From contig NC_079488.1 of NCBI RefSeq assembly GCF_020520425.1, positions 7,479,747-7,543,746 on the forward strand: a stretch of 64,000 nt of DNA, given 5' to 3'. The notes beneath the pieces were generated by a model. It did not search any database. It had not been told where the DNA came from and saw only the letters and a list, made by a program, of their open reading frames with translations. A program made the position numbers and the translations under genes. Shown one piece after another: positions 12,401 to 22,616 of this stretch (the first letter of the stretch is position 1; every line of letters begins with the position of its first letter). Source of the DNA: Spinacia oleracea. Taxonomy: Eukaryota; Streptophyta; Magnoliopsida; Caryophyllales; Amaranthaceae.

Positions 12401-14832
12401 TTGATTATTAATAGTCAAAATGTAAGCAAAAAAACCAATTTCGACAATTCGAGTAGGGAGTTGAGGCTGTTGGGAAAAGCGAGAACAAGGAAAGCAAGGG
12501 AGTCCTACATGATTTTGCACTTAACTATTCCCTCCCAATTCGCGTGTGGATGCTATTTCCAGCCATCCATCTATCCATCCATCATACATAAGGGATTTGG
12601 ACACATCTTGTTAGTATTAACTACCATATCTACTGGAATGGCATACATTTGCAAAACTTAGCAGATTGTCATCCATGTTTTAGTATCTTTAATACTGCAG
12701 GACGTAAAATAACAACTTAAAAAGAACAATCCAGTAAAAGAAGTTACCCAAAAGGATAAACTCTACATGTTGTGGGAGAACTGAAGACAAAGAGCTAGTA
12801 ACCACACTTATCTTAATTCCTACGGTCTACACCTGGCTAGTAACAAAGGGATAAAAATATGCTAGTTACATTTAATTTATTCTGAACCCAAATCTTTCTC
12901 TCGTAAAAATATAAGACACTTGAGACGAGTTAACTTTTCACGCCTGGAATGAAATTAGAAGTCCATCCAAATATCACAAGACGAAAAGAGGAATCTTAAA
13001 TTTCATCAATGCATGGCAGCAATGTCAATATCTAAATTACACCAGTGTTACAGAACACTAAAATGGAGAAAGAAGAGTGGTATAGAAATACCAAACCAAC
13101 AAACCTTGTTCGAGGAAGGAGAAACTGGAACTTCTACATTAAGAAAGCAGCCTTTTGGGAAACTGCCATTCTCAATGTCTCTTATTGTTGCATTAAGCAA
13201 CGGCAGGCAAATTTCAACAGCATCCTTGAAATCATTGTCAGAGCTTACATCTTTTTTCCTGCATCACAATTGATTTTGAATTAACGAATAAAGGAAGACT
13301 GCCAAATAAAAGAAAGCAACAAGAAAGATTAATACCAGTCCAATGATATACAAATCGATGGTACACCATGTATCAACGCCTCTCTTGATCCAGCAATAGC
13401 CCCTGAATATAGCCTAACCATGCATATGAAAGACCACCAGATGAGAAAATACGGAACACAAGACAGACAAAGCCGGGAGAGAAAAATGTTAAAGGAAATC
13501 TTATTTCAATGACCTGATGGTACGCTGCAAAATAAATTAACCAAGGAAAATCACAGAAATATGTTGGATAAGGATCCAACAAATACTTACATGTTTTGAC
13601 CACAGCTTGATCCCCTATTGATTCCACTTAATACCTAAAAGTTCCATTAAGATATCATTAACATGAGAAAATCCATTATCAAATCAAGTGCACAACTCTT
13701 TAGAAAACATACCATTAAAGGCTTTGACCAAGAAAACAATGCCTGAGATAAAGCTAATGACACACAATCTGCAGGTGTACCTGATCAAAGTTTAAAGCAA
13801 AAGACTCAGGCTCTAGTTTACAAACCCAATCGACACGAGATTAAATTCAAAAGTATCATATAAACACAACAGGTTCATTAAGCCGAATCATCCACAAAGA
13901 TATTATGTCAAAATATATCAGCTCAACAACATACGAGGAAATCAGGCACCTTAAAAGTTTAAACGAAAAGGGTATCCACAACAAAAAGGCTAAAAGTTTA
14001 TTTCCAATAGTCAAAAATATCATCACCACTGACAAGCAGGTAAACATCAAAAGTCTCATTAATAAACTACAACAAATGTAAACAAAAGCTAATTAGGATT
14101 ATCAATCATAATTAATTAATCCCTTTTTGACATAGCATTTGCTCAAGTTCAGCACATTTAACAAAAAATCAATAACTAAAATATATTTCTTCAACAGTTC
14201 CACAAATAATCAAATGTTCATACAAAAATACAACGATTACCGGAAACTTCAAAAGCGGTGGCGCCACTCATTTCTGCAGAAGTAACCTCAACCGACTCGC
14301 GAACCGTCAACGAATGACCTGATGCAGATTTATCACTGCAAACCAAACCATTCCATCATTAATTAACAAAAATAAATAAATAAAGTACTCAAAAATCACC
14401 AAAAAAAATTATATTAAAACAGAAAAGAAAATAGGATTCAAATAGAACTAACAATTGAGGAGCACAAACGTGAACATCAAAGCGACCATCACGAACAAAC
14501 GCATCAACAAGAGAAACAAGACCAGGCGACTCAATTCCGTCGCCATTAGTGACCAAAATCACCGGTTTCGAGCTCATTTCTTCGGAATCAAACTCAACCT
14601 CATCATCACCACCGACAGGAAAAGTAGAAGAACACGGAACTTCCTCTTGTTCGCTTTCTCGTTGATTCTGTTCAGTGGACTGAGTCAACTCGTTGCCGGA
14701 CTCGGAAGGTTGTTGTTGTTGTTGTTGTTGTTGTTGTTCAACTTCTTCGTCAACATGTTTCCTGGATGTCAAAACTTGCTGAAGATTAGCGACGAGAGAA
14801 GGTGGCAAAGCATTTCTTCTGGAATTATTCAT
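9477..14832 (-). CDS. SurE-family 5'-nucleotidase/phosphatase, complete ten-exon gene
   Basis: Metal-dependent nucleotide or acid phosphatase of the SurE fold; the physiological substrate in plants is unsettled. Exons (minus strand): 14832-14453, 14335-14241, 13780-13713, 13634-13591, 13413-13336, 13258-13105, 10736-10584, 10235-10125, 10001-9936, 9575-9477. All junctions are GT-AG with matching phase, and the total is 1248 nt or 415 aa. The leader contains a Gln run encoded mostly by CAA and an acidic stretch. The core begins KPVILVTNGDGIESPGL. The first Asp of the bacterial NDDG metal motif is Gly here, a variant I also recall in plant homologues. The core continues with CAPQ, SGHSLTVRE, GATAFEVSG, PADCVSLAL, SGINRGSSCG, YSGAIAGSREA and ISLDW, in family order. 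The C-terminal extension (FLDEEKEDADDELDFKALQNG) is typical of plant members. Intron 6 (2368 bp) holds a transposon-like insert. Confidence 0.93.
11620..12415. mobile_element. Transposon-like insert in SurE intron 6
   Basis: The insert opens with ggggcgtttggttcgcagagggtaaagggaatgg and closes with ggaatgatatcctcttattcccattcccttt. The words at the two ends are partly inverted (aaagggaatggaat against attcccattcccttt). The centre (about 11990-12240) is GC-rich with ggtggtggatc and gcggcggtag runs, unlike the AT-rich intron, and contains a 14-base G homopolymer near 12267. The long minus-strand frame across it is Pro/Leu/Ser-rich and looks like a by-product of composition. TIR and TSD are not clean, so the class is unresolved. 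Confidence 0.45.
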
Positions 14833-14986
14833 TGTTTGATCGAATCAGCAAAATAAAACCCTAGATTGGAAGAAATTGAAGAAACGGAATGGGAATAATT
14901 CAAATCAAAATTGGGGGTTTTTCTTTTCTCTTTACAGAGGAGAGAGAAAATGAAACAGAAGGAAATTGAGAGGATTTTGTTTCTGT

Positions 14987-14993
14987 TTTTATA
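14987..14993 (-). promoter_or_regulatory. TATA box candidate for the SurE gene
   Basis: The minus-strand sequence CTCTCTATAAAAACAG places a TATAAAA about 155 bp upstream of the SurE ATG. Between them is a purine/pyrimidine-rich leader with many TTTCTC words typical of plant 5' UTRs. The call rests on sequence similarity only. Confidence 0.45.
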
Positions 14994-15300
14994 GAGAGAG
15001 CAATGATGAAAAATAAAAAAAGAGAAAAAAAGGTTGAAACAAATGGAAGATTGGATTTTCCAACGTGGATAAAAAATTTGGGGGGAATTTTGGAAATCTA
15101 GTTTTTTCGACAGTTATTAATGGCGTCCACGTCTGTACGTCGTTGCTCTTTTGGCTGTTTCTAATTATTTATTGACTATTTGGTGAATCTACAATTATTT
15201 TTCGTCCTTTCAGTTTTTTTTCATTTTTTACTGTGGGTCCCCTCAAATTAATTGTTTTTTATTTTATTTTATTTTGAAGGTAAGAGTAAAGGAACCTAGG

Positions 15301-15690
15301 TAGACCTGTCAAAAATCGACTCGAAAATATTTGTGATCCGTAATCTGATTTTATCCGAACCCGAATAACCCGAAAAGTAATGGGTCAAAATCCGATCGAA
15401 CCCGTCTTCGACCCCGACCGATTGAAAATCACTATTTTTATAGTAATAAAATGAAATTATGAGGAATTTTAAGTATAGTAAACAAGTTGTTGTTTACTAT
15501 TATTGTGTTTAATATGATTTTAGTTTGAATTACAATTCATTTTAGGGTTGAATTTGACTAAATATAGACTTGTTTAGGAAAATTTGTTAATTTGTGCCCA
15601 TATTTTAAGTAATCATCATTTACAATCGCAGTTAAGTTTATATTACTATTATCCTAAATATACATACAATCTGAAATTAAGTTACTAATA
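15301..15690 (-). mobile_element. Truncated hAT-type element related to the copy at 55161-55708
   Basis: Begins tagacctgtcaaaaatcgactcg and continues with cccgaacccgaataacccg and a segment (cgattgaaaatcac...gttgaatttgactaaatatag...aaatttgttaatttgtgccc) that is the reverse complement of the interior of the intact element at 55161-55708. The far terminal repeat is missing, so this copy is one-ended. Orientation is inverted relative to the 55 kb copy. Confidence 0.7.
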
Positions 15691-15694
15691 TTTG

Positions 15695-15860
15695 CTATCC
15701 ATTCTGTTTCTTTGTTGGCTTCTCTGTGGATGTGCAAGCTTCCACAAGACTTTCCAAGCACCTTTAACAGCATTAATAACAAGGAGACTATCTCCTTCAA
15801 TGTAGATGTTGGCAATGTTGCTCTTTATAGCTTCTTGAAGACTTTTAGGAAGAGTTATTT
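15695..15860 (-). pseudogene. LINE RNase H domain fragment
   Basis: The minus strand reads an RNase H-like segment with NIYIEGDSLLVINAVKGAWK, the EGDS...VINA pattern found in the C-terminal RNase H (RVT_3-like) domain of plant LINEs. Only about 50 codons remain and the ends are ragged. No poly(A) tail or target duplication was found. This is a relic. Confidence 0.65.
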
Positions 15861-15944
15861 CTAGATATTATCATATCTAGTCTAGATATTACGATACAAG
15901 TTTTATATTGTTCTAGCTAAGTTTGATAAGGATTTAATACCCTC

Positions 15945-16085
15945 TTCTCTTTGTCCTATTCTTATTACTTATTAGATGAGATCAAAAAATTCAAACAGAT
16001 CAGATTATATCATATCAGAAAAATCAAAAAACACTTACGAGAAACTATTAGACCAAAACAGACCATAAGCTAGATAAATTTCACC
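15945..16085. repeat. Third copy of the repeat found behind the DUF6817 gene
   Basis: Shares tcctattcttattacttattagatgagatca, then cttacgagaaac, agaccaaaacagaccata and agctagataaatt with the 3' portions of the copies at 2075-2600. Adjacent sequence at 16110-16230 (gttcgagctttg, tcgctcgtttagctcgag, cgagcttaataaacaagctt) belongs to a separate family that recurs inverted at about 54610-54780. Confidence 0.55.
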
Positions 16086-16770
16086 ATGTGATGTGAAGAG
16101 AACAAGACATAATTGTTCGAGCTTTGTAATTTGTTGTTTAAGCTTTGTTCATTAAGCATCTCATTGTCTCGGTCTCGAGTTCGCTCGTTTAGCTCGAGTT
16201 GGGTTTTCGAGCTTAATAAACAAGCTTTGAAAGGTTGTCAAGTTAATGTAAATTATATACTCCTTGTGTCCATATTTGTTTGCTTCATTTGTTAATTTTA
16301 ATCTGTCCCAATAGTGTTCATGTGACAACAACTTTACTCTTATATAAAATACATTTGGCCCTCCACTTTTGTCCTTTTATCAATTTCATTCACCCATTTC
16401 TTAACAAAGTACATTGCTTCATGAGGCAAACAATAGGGGTGATGGGACTTACTTCCTATTGTACTAGTATTTTATGCACGCGATGCGTGCGAAATTATAT
16501 AAAAACTTAAAATTGTATTACAACCACTAAATATAAATATTAGATTAAAAAAAATGTTCACAAAGTTTGTATTTAAAAAAATTAACATTATACTATACGA
16601 TTATACATCTAAATTGTGAAATAGAGTAATCATGCCTTAACACGACAGAATCTAATTCTTGGTACCAAAATATAAATTCAAAAATTCCATCATGTACCTA
16701 AGAGTTACTCCATTTTGTTTCATTAACCCCATTTATGAACTTCTTTCTACAACTTTTTTCAAAGCCAAGC

Positions 16771-17110
16771 CTAATGCATGCTTCCTGAGTTCTTGATGCA
16801 AGTTGAACTAGAATTGCCTGCTTTCTTGTTGATCTTGTAGAGTACAGAAGCAGCATCAGCATCAGCAACAACAATTCGGCAGCAGCAGCAGCAAAAATTC
16901 TTTAATATAGAGTGAGCAGCAGGAGTTTGTGGCTTTTGGGCTAGAAATTTGAGTAAACATGAGATTAGCTCAATGAAGTTCTGCATAGGTTGCTTAGCTA
17001 ATACATTCTCCTGTTAATGCATTCAGTTCGTTTGTTTATGGCTGTGACCTCCCAAGCTACTGATTCCTGTAGAGCCGACCTCAAATATCTTGCCTGGAAT
17101 AGACAAACAC
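16771..17110 (-). other. Unidentified gene-like fragment near the Helitron 3' end
   Basis: The minus strand has a short frame with ARYLRSALQESVAWEVTA (near 17110-17040) and a Ser/Ala/Asp region with a Cys run near 16890 encoded by TGC repeats. The segment looks exon-like compared with its AT-rich surroundings, but I cannot name the parent gene. It may be another captured fragment. Confidence 0.3.
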
Positions 17111-17796
17111 GTGATTAGTATTCTGAGATGGCAAAGGAAACAGACTGGAGAACGACGATGCAACATGAGGAAACAGTTCTGATTTCCTCAAAATACAGAA
17201 AAATATTATCATAAGTCTTGGATGTCTATGATTATTAAGTCTGGATTCAAATTAAGAAACATCATTTCACAATAATCTCAACCTAATTATCCAGAATGGT
17301 CACTGACACACAACTTTCACATAAAATTTGAGTCAACATCTTCTAATCACTTCTAGAGTTCTAGACAATGACAATATCAACCAAGAGCACACAATTGAAG
17401 ACAACAACAAAAAAATACCAAAATTTTTTGTTAACAGTTAAATAATTGGGCAGCTCAAAATATTAAAAATAACCAAAAGTGAAAAAAATAAATCATAAAA
17501 TGAGGAAAACCTAATCCTACAAAACAACCACAAATTACATCCAAAACACCCCAAATCATAAATACAAATCCTATACTCCGTACTAAGGAAATTCCTAGGT
17601 TAAAAACCAAATTTTGCGAAATGTAAATATATTCAATCTTGAAAAATCAAAATCAGCTAGACTAAAACCATCAAGTTACTAAAATGGAAATTTTGCATTA
17701 TAAACACAGCAATCAAACAACAACAAAAATTAGGACAATAAATTGGGAATTTCAGGAAGATTTTTTCCAAAAGGAGGGTTCAAACAGTAAATCAAA

Positions 17797-18063
17797 TCAC
17801 ATAACCATAAAAGAACAAAAGTTCCTGGCAGAAGAAGCACATTTAGTGCTAGCATCTTCACTGAAACTCAAAATCCCTGACATTGAATTCTGCATCACTA
17901 TCTGTTTGCTGCTTGTGGTTGATCCATCCACGCACAATACTGGATTAGAATATGACCAATTCATCACATCAGTTTTCGTGTTTATAAAGCTGAATTCTTT
18001 CACATGAACACAACCATTAGGTACCACCAACTTGTAGGAGTTGATAATTGAAGGATCAATCAT
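17797..18063 (-). other. Unidentified 88-codon open frame in the Helitron
   Basis: An ATG-initiated minus-strand frame (MIDPSIINSYKLVVPNG...) with mixed composition lies just downstream, in Helitron orientation, of the amidase fragments. It has no motif I recognise. It could be captured sequence or chance; composition alone does not settle it. Confidence 0.25.
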
Positions 18064-18299
18064 TTATTTTGGTTTTATACCCAAAATTTTAGGCAGAGGA
18101 CCCTGCTTAACCCTCTTAAATCCCAGTTCGAAACGATATCAGAATTTCTAAATCACAAAATCATCCCATAAAAGAAACATAATACATGCAATCAAAGAGA
18201 TAAATTTGGAAGGAGACAATTATGAGAGTTATTTTGGTAAAATCATGGCAAGATCGTAACAGTTTTTCAAGACGGGTTCTTGAAAACAGGAAGGTTTAC

Positions 18300-18651
18300 C
18301 TAGACTGCAGAAGCTATGTGAATGAATGTTGCTTCAGCCGAAGGTTTTCCGATAAATTGTAGACCAATAGGCAACCCTGCTTCATCATATCCAATCTACA
18401 AAAGTAATTGAATTTGTTCAGGGAAGAGTGACAGGATTAACCGCATTTTCACTTACATAAGTAATGCAAAAGGTAAAAGAATTGTATTCTCACCGGGACA
18501 GTAAATGCAGGAAGGCCAAGGAAATTCCCTGCTATTTGAAAGCGTACCATTGAGTTGGAACATATGGAGCTGCTGTATTAATGTGTACCTTCATTAATGT
18601 AATCGAGTTCACCGGTTTCTAAGGCATCATTCTTGATCTGGTATGCAGTTA
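18300..18651 (-). pseudogene. Fatty acid amide hydrolase (amidase-signature) exon fragments captured by the Helitron
   Basis: Three collinear minus-strand pieces match the C-terminal part of plant FAAH-type amidases, which hydrolyse N-acylethanolamines. They are about 18651-18590 (VTAYQIKNDALETGELDYIN, after an AG acceptor), 18561-18493 (QIAGNFLGLPAFTVPV) and 18395-18300 (IGYDEAGLPIGLQFIGKP, after TTGTAG). Order and spacing agree with exons of one gene with introns retained, so capture was at DNA level. The first piece runs into a stop shortly after DYINEGTH and the last ends in an in-frame TAG. No catalytic Ser-Ser-Lys part is present. This is a non-functional fragment. Confidence 0.75.
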
Positions 18652-19159
18652 CACTGACATATCAAATGTGATAAATTAAGCTGAAAGTACTGGTGCAACC
18701 GGCATACATACCTCTTGAAAATAAATAGAGATTGAATTATCAGATCAAAAATTCCAGAAACAATCATGTCCATATTACACCGGAAAATCATAATCAAATA
18801 TTCCAGAAAATAAATATGGACAGCGCAAAAACTACCCCTTCCTGTCCATATTACACCGGAAAATCATAATCAAATACAATTTGAACAATTTATCAATTGC
18901 AACCAAATTTATCACCAATTAAAAATTGAAAGAAAAAACCCTAGAATTAATTTCCTTTTAAAATCAAATTATAAAACAAAAAAAAAATGTTACTGACCTT
19001 GCAAGAGTTGCAGCAATCACCAACTCCAAACCAGAAGAATAAAAGCTGAACAATCAATTAACCCAAATACCTCACTTCAGAAACCACATAACTCAATTCA
19101 GAAAAAGATAATTGAAATGAATTTTTTCAAGAATAATCAAAGTAATTCACCAATTTTGT

Positions 19160-20045
19160 GTTTGGAAGGCTTCGATTTCCATGTAGAAGGTCGCGGAATT
19201 TCCATGGCAGACTCTCATGCCTGAAAATAATCACAAACTAAAATAAATTATCAACACCTAATTAAAAATCCTAATAATTATGAAAACAGGAAAAAAAATT
19301 CCCCAAATCTCTAGAAATTCCTCTGTTAGGGTTTTGAGCTCTACATCTATCTCCAAATTAAAAGAAAACCCATCACCCACAAACAACTCCGAAATAAGAA
19401 CATACCCAAATTTCCCAGAGAAAAAATATATCAAACAATTCAATTCAATAGGATCAATACCAAACCCAGTTTCCGATAGCATCTCCTTAAATTCCTGACA
19501 AAAAGAATCAGATCGACCTTCGCCATAAACATTTCGTTGAATCAAGTTCTTAAAATAATAAGCAGCATCTACTTTTACCAATTTACCATCTCCTACCATT
19601 AATCAAGTTCAAATTTTCAATTTGTAGAATAGCAATTAGAAATTCAACGGGTTTAATGCAGGATTCAAATTGATAATATAAAATAGCAGAAATGAATTAC
19701 CGTTGACGTGGGAGAGGAGAGAGAGGGGGAAATCTTAGGCGACAAAAGCGCTTCGTCAACCTCCCCTCGCAAATCAAATAGCCAGATCCCCCGGCCAGGT
19801 CCCCGAAGATGACCACCCGCCGACACCCTTCCGTATTTGCAGAGTCGTGCTGGAGTCATGGTGCAATAACCGAGACAGGAGCCGCCATCGAAGCCTCTGT
19901 GAAGTCTTCTTCGGGTTTTAGGGTTTCACAGAGGGAGGAAGTTCGAGGAGAGAGAAAGAAGTTTTGGGCGAGAGTCGAGAGGAGGATTACAGGGCTGATT
20001 TGTGAGTCTATTAAACGGGTGAGGGTATAATTGTCTTTTTGCAAG
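19160..20045 (-). other. Captured 5' gene region in the Helitron (leader, first exon, further exon-like frames)
   Basis: From the Helitron 5' end the minus strand has a pyrimidine-rich leader, a short ATGGCGGCTCC frame that stops within about ten codons, and an ATG frame at 19859 (MTPARLCKYGRVSAGGHL...) ending at ACG|gtaatt. It then has a 113-codon frame at 19599-19258 (VGDGKLVKVDAAYYFKN...) and an exon-like MEIPRPSTWKSKPSKHKIG|gtgaat near 19200-19145. GC content and splice-like borders suggest one or more captured gene starts. I do not recognise the parent gene. Confidence 0.4.
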
Positions 20046-20477
20046 TGGACACGAAAAGTTAAGTTACCAAAATGTCCTCAGGAGTTGGCTTATATAATAG
20101 AGATTTATTTATTATTTATTATTTACTATTATTTATTACTTGTATTTATTATTTATTTTAATAATAAATTTAGTTAAGTTACGTTAAGTTTAGTTCAGGA
20201 ACATTCAGTTCACTTTAGTTCAATTATAAAGAACATGACCTTATTGGGTAGAGCTCTTATTAGACAGAGTCAATATAGGGTCAAACTTATAACTCAATGA
20301 TTTTGAAAACTAAAATAGTTAGGATATAAAAAAGAATATCGATATCTTCATATTCACTTGTACGGATTATTTGCATACGACTTTTTTTTCCCTAGTTCGT
20401 TTATTGACCCGCTCAATATGGTCCCGCTACTTACCATGTGACCCACTTTGACCCGCCCATTATTCACCCACTAAACT

Positions 20478-21234
20478 TAGAGCTGGAAAAATCTGACACG
20501 ACACGAACCAGACACGAAAGAGTGGGTTAGTGTCAAGGTTTACAACCCGTTTAATTAAACATGTCAACACGACACGACCCGTTTAATTAAGGCCCTATTC
20601 AGTTCGACTTATTTTGACTTATTTCAGACAAAACAAGTTCAGATAAGTTCAGATAATATAAGTTCAGATAATATAAGTTTAGCAAAAATAAGTTTTTTCC
20701 AAACATTTTCACACACAAATAAGTTTATTTCAGACAAAATAAGTTTATTTCAGACAAAATAAGTTTATTTCAGACAAAATAAGTTTTTTTCAGAGAAAAT
20801 AAGTTCAGATAAGTTCAGTTAGGTTCAGATAAGTTCAGATAAGTTAAGTTAAGTTCAGATAAATTTAGATTATATAAGTTCAGTCAAAATAAGTCCAATA
20901 GAACGGAGCCTAAATAGGTCGGGTTAGTTTTGAGATTCTCAACACGAAACTGACACGACTTAAACCGATTAAGAAAAATCAACCAATGATTTAATGTATT
21001 CGGTTACGAACCTTATAATAAAGTCAACTTTATCGAACAAACACGACAACACGACACGAATCGGACACGAAAAAAACGGGTTAGTGTCAAGAGATTATGA
21101 CACGATTAGCTAAACGGTTCAACACATCACGACACGTTTATTAAATAGGTCGGGTTAGTGTTGAGACTTTTCCAACCCGTTTATATTCGACATGAATACG
21201 AACACGACCCGACACGACACACTTGCCAGCTCTA
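20478..21234. mobile_element. hAT-type non-autonomous element (~757 bp) split by a nested MITE
   Basis: TIRs tagagctggaaaaatc (left) and cttgccagctcta (right) sit next to subterminal cgacacgacacgaa words in opposite orientation. Flanks actaaact and actaaatt form a 7/8 match, the expected 8-bp hAT duplication. The interior alternates cgggttagtgt and acacgacacg motifs. It has no coding capacity. Confidence 0.75.
20591..20910. mobile_element. Harbinger-like MITE (320 bp) nested in the hAT element
   Basis: Left end ggccctattcagttcgacttattttgact. The right end read inverted is ggctccgttctattggacttattttgact. The flanking target is TAA on both sides (20588-20590, 20911-20913). The interior is made of cagataagttcagata and tttatttcagacaaaataag repeats in tandem. 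It lies inside the element at 20478-21234, so it is the younger of the two. Confidence 0.75.
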
Positions 21235-21339
21235 ACTAAATTTGACCTTTTTATTACCCAATCCGCTTTTGACAACCCTGCCTGACCCGCTCAATAACCC
21301 GATCTAGTAATATACGAGTATGAAGTATGACTGCTTAAC

Positions 21340-21426
21340 TTTTCAAAAAAAAAAAAATTAACAAAAAAATCTGCATCTCCTTCCTCCTCCTCAGTCCTCT
21401 CGCATTCTCTGGTGCTGCTATTCTCG
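21340..21426 (+). other. Probable 5' leader exon of the TMEM208-like gene
   Basis: A pyrimidine-rich stretch (ctgcatctccttcctcctcctc...gctgctattctcg) is followed by a GTAATT donor at 21427. The matching acceptor, TTGTTGTAG, lies at 48763, fifteen bases before the TMEM208-like ATG. Without the 27 kb retrotransposon this leader intron would be only about 300 bp. The exon start is not determined. Confidence 0.5.
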
Positions 21427-21438
21427 GTAATTATCTAC

Positions 21439-21882
21439 TGTTTGGGCTCCCAATTGGAAACCAATTGGGCCTCTAAGTCCAAAGCCCAATGGCTCAATAC
21501 AGCAACATCAAACCCACAAGCGCTACATTCCAAAAAGGCTATCCAGCCACCAATCAAGGCCCAAGGCCCAAATAGTAATAAATGACCTATGGGCACATTT
21601 ACTACTAAAACACTATAAATAAGCCGCCAAGGCACACACCCCAAGGTACGTCCATTTCACGCCTTAAGACTACTCTTCTAGAGAACTTCTCTCTCTAGAA
21701 TCCGAGCATTGTTCTTACTTAGGCATCGGAGGGGCTTTCCTCGGAAACACCCCCGAGGCTAGTAACTTGTTTATTGTGCAGGTTGATTTGGACACGACAC
21801 ATTCGAGCTAGCAAGATCTTCAACACACACAAAAGGGCCTTCATTCGAAGCCCATTGTTTCATCCACTTCAACACCGGAACA
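21439..21882 (+). repeat. 5' LTR of the Tat element
   Basis: Starts TGTTTGGGCTCCC and ends CACCGGAACA. A TATA box, tataaata, lies at 21614-21621. A polypurine-poor C-rich region and an opposed tctagagaacttctctctctaga motif follow. I found no difference from the 3' LTR when reading the two side by side. Confidence 0.93.
21614..21621 (+). promoter_or_regulatory. TATA box in the Tat LTR
   Basis: cactaTAAATAagccgcc lies about 170 bp into the LTR, the likely core promoter for the genomic RNA. The same sequence is present in the 3' LTR at 48201-48208. Confidence 0.6.
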
Positions 21883-21885
21883 ATT

Positions 21886-21903
21886 TGGCGCCGTCTGTGG
21901 GGA
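21886..21903 (+). other. Primer-binding site of the Tat element
   Basis: TGGCGCCGTCTGTGGGGA begins three bases after the 5' LTR. Its first nine bases match the complement of a plant tRNA-Asp 3' end (TGGCGCCGT), with later mismatches. The tRNA identity is therefore tentative; the position is diagnostic. Confidence 0.75.
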
Positions 21904-21949
21904 GGAACACTTGAAAGCTTCGAAAAACACTTCACTTTCCACGTAAAAA

Positions 21950-22396
21950 ATGGAAATTCCCAACAATGACAACCAGGTGGAAGATGTCCTTGTCCAAACG
22001 GATTCAGAATCCGATGGAGGGGAACAGCTGCACTCAGTGGCGAGATCGCAGCCAACAAGGGCCACCGCCACAACCAGCAGACCACTCCCTTCTCGAGAAG
22101 AGCTCGCTGCGGCCATGACCATCATGCAGAACTTCCTCTTCAACGAAAAATAACAAGCCCAGGCAGCAGCACGACGAGAAGCGAGGAGAGCTAGGCGACA
22201 GGTATTGCTGAATATGCCCTCGACTGACGAGGACAATGTGAGGCCCGGGCAAGATCTCTCCACAATGTCAGGAACGCACCTAATGACTAAGGTGGAGAGA
22301 GAGCACGTGGGATACGCAGCAGAGAGCTGCACAGCAGCCAGAGTGGTTCGCAACACCGTCTCCAACACCGCAAGCCCTCCAAAGCGGGGCCAGTGA
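21950..22396 (+). pseudogene. Tat element gag N-terminal region, broken
   Basis: A frame opens at ATG 21950 (MEIPNNDNQVEDVLVQ...) and is interrupted by TAA at 22151. It continues in the same frame to TGA at 22394. The following stretch (22397-22616) is out of frame with the main gag frame that begins near 22617. It is acidic and Ser/Thr-rich, as is usual for the variable gag leader, and non-functional as read. Confidence 0.7.
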
Positions 22397-22616
22397 TCGC
22401 ACTCGGATCCGAAGCTCGGTCCATAGCAGACTGCGACCTTCAGTTCATGACAGGCTGGGTAGCCCCTGTGGGTCCAGTAGACAACCCGAAGGCAGTGGCC
22501 AGTCGAGAAGGAGAAGGAGAAGTGACCGAACTCCTAGCCCCCTACACGCCCCCAAGCAATCCCTTGGAGGAAACTCGAAGAGCGAAGGTATCAGGGCGAG
22601 GCTAGGAAAGAGGATC

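Larger units (their letters stand above)
16464..20103 (-). mobile_element. Helitron (3,640 bp) carrying host gene fragments
   Basis: Read on the minus strand, the element starts 5'-TCTCTATTATATAAGCC after a host A (20104). It ends with a GC-rich hairpin, GCACGCATCGCGTGC, followed by ATAAAATACTAG-3' and a host T. These are the hallmarks of Helitrons: 5' TC, a 3' hairpin some ten bases before CTRR, insertion between A and T, and no target duplication or TIR. No Rep/helicase gene was seen, so it is non-autonomous. It carries fatty-acid-amide-hydrolase-like exons and other gene-like segments in the same orientation, consistent with gene capture. Confidence 0.8.
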
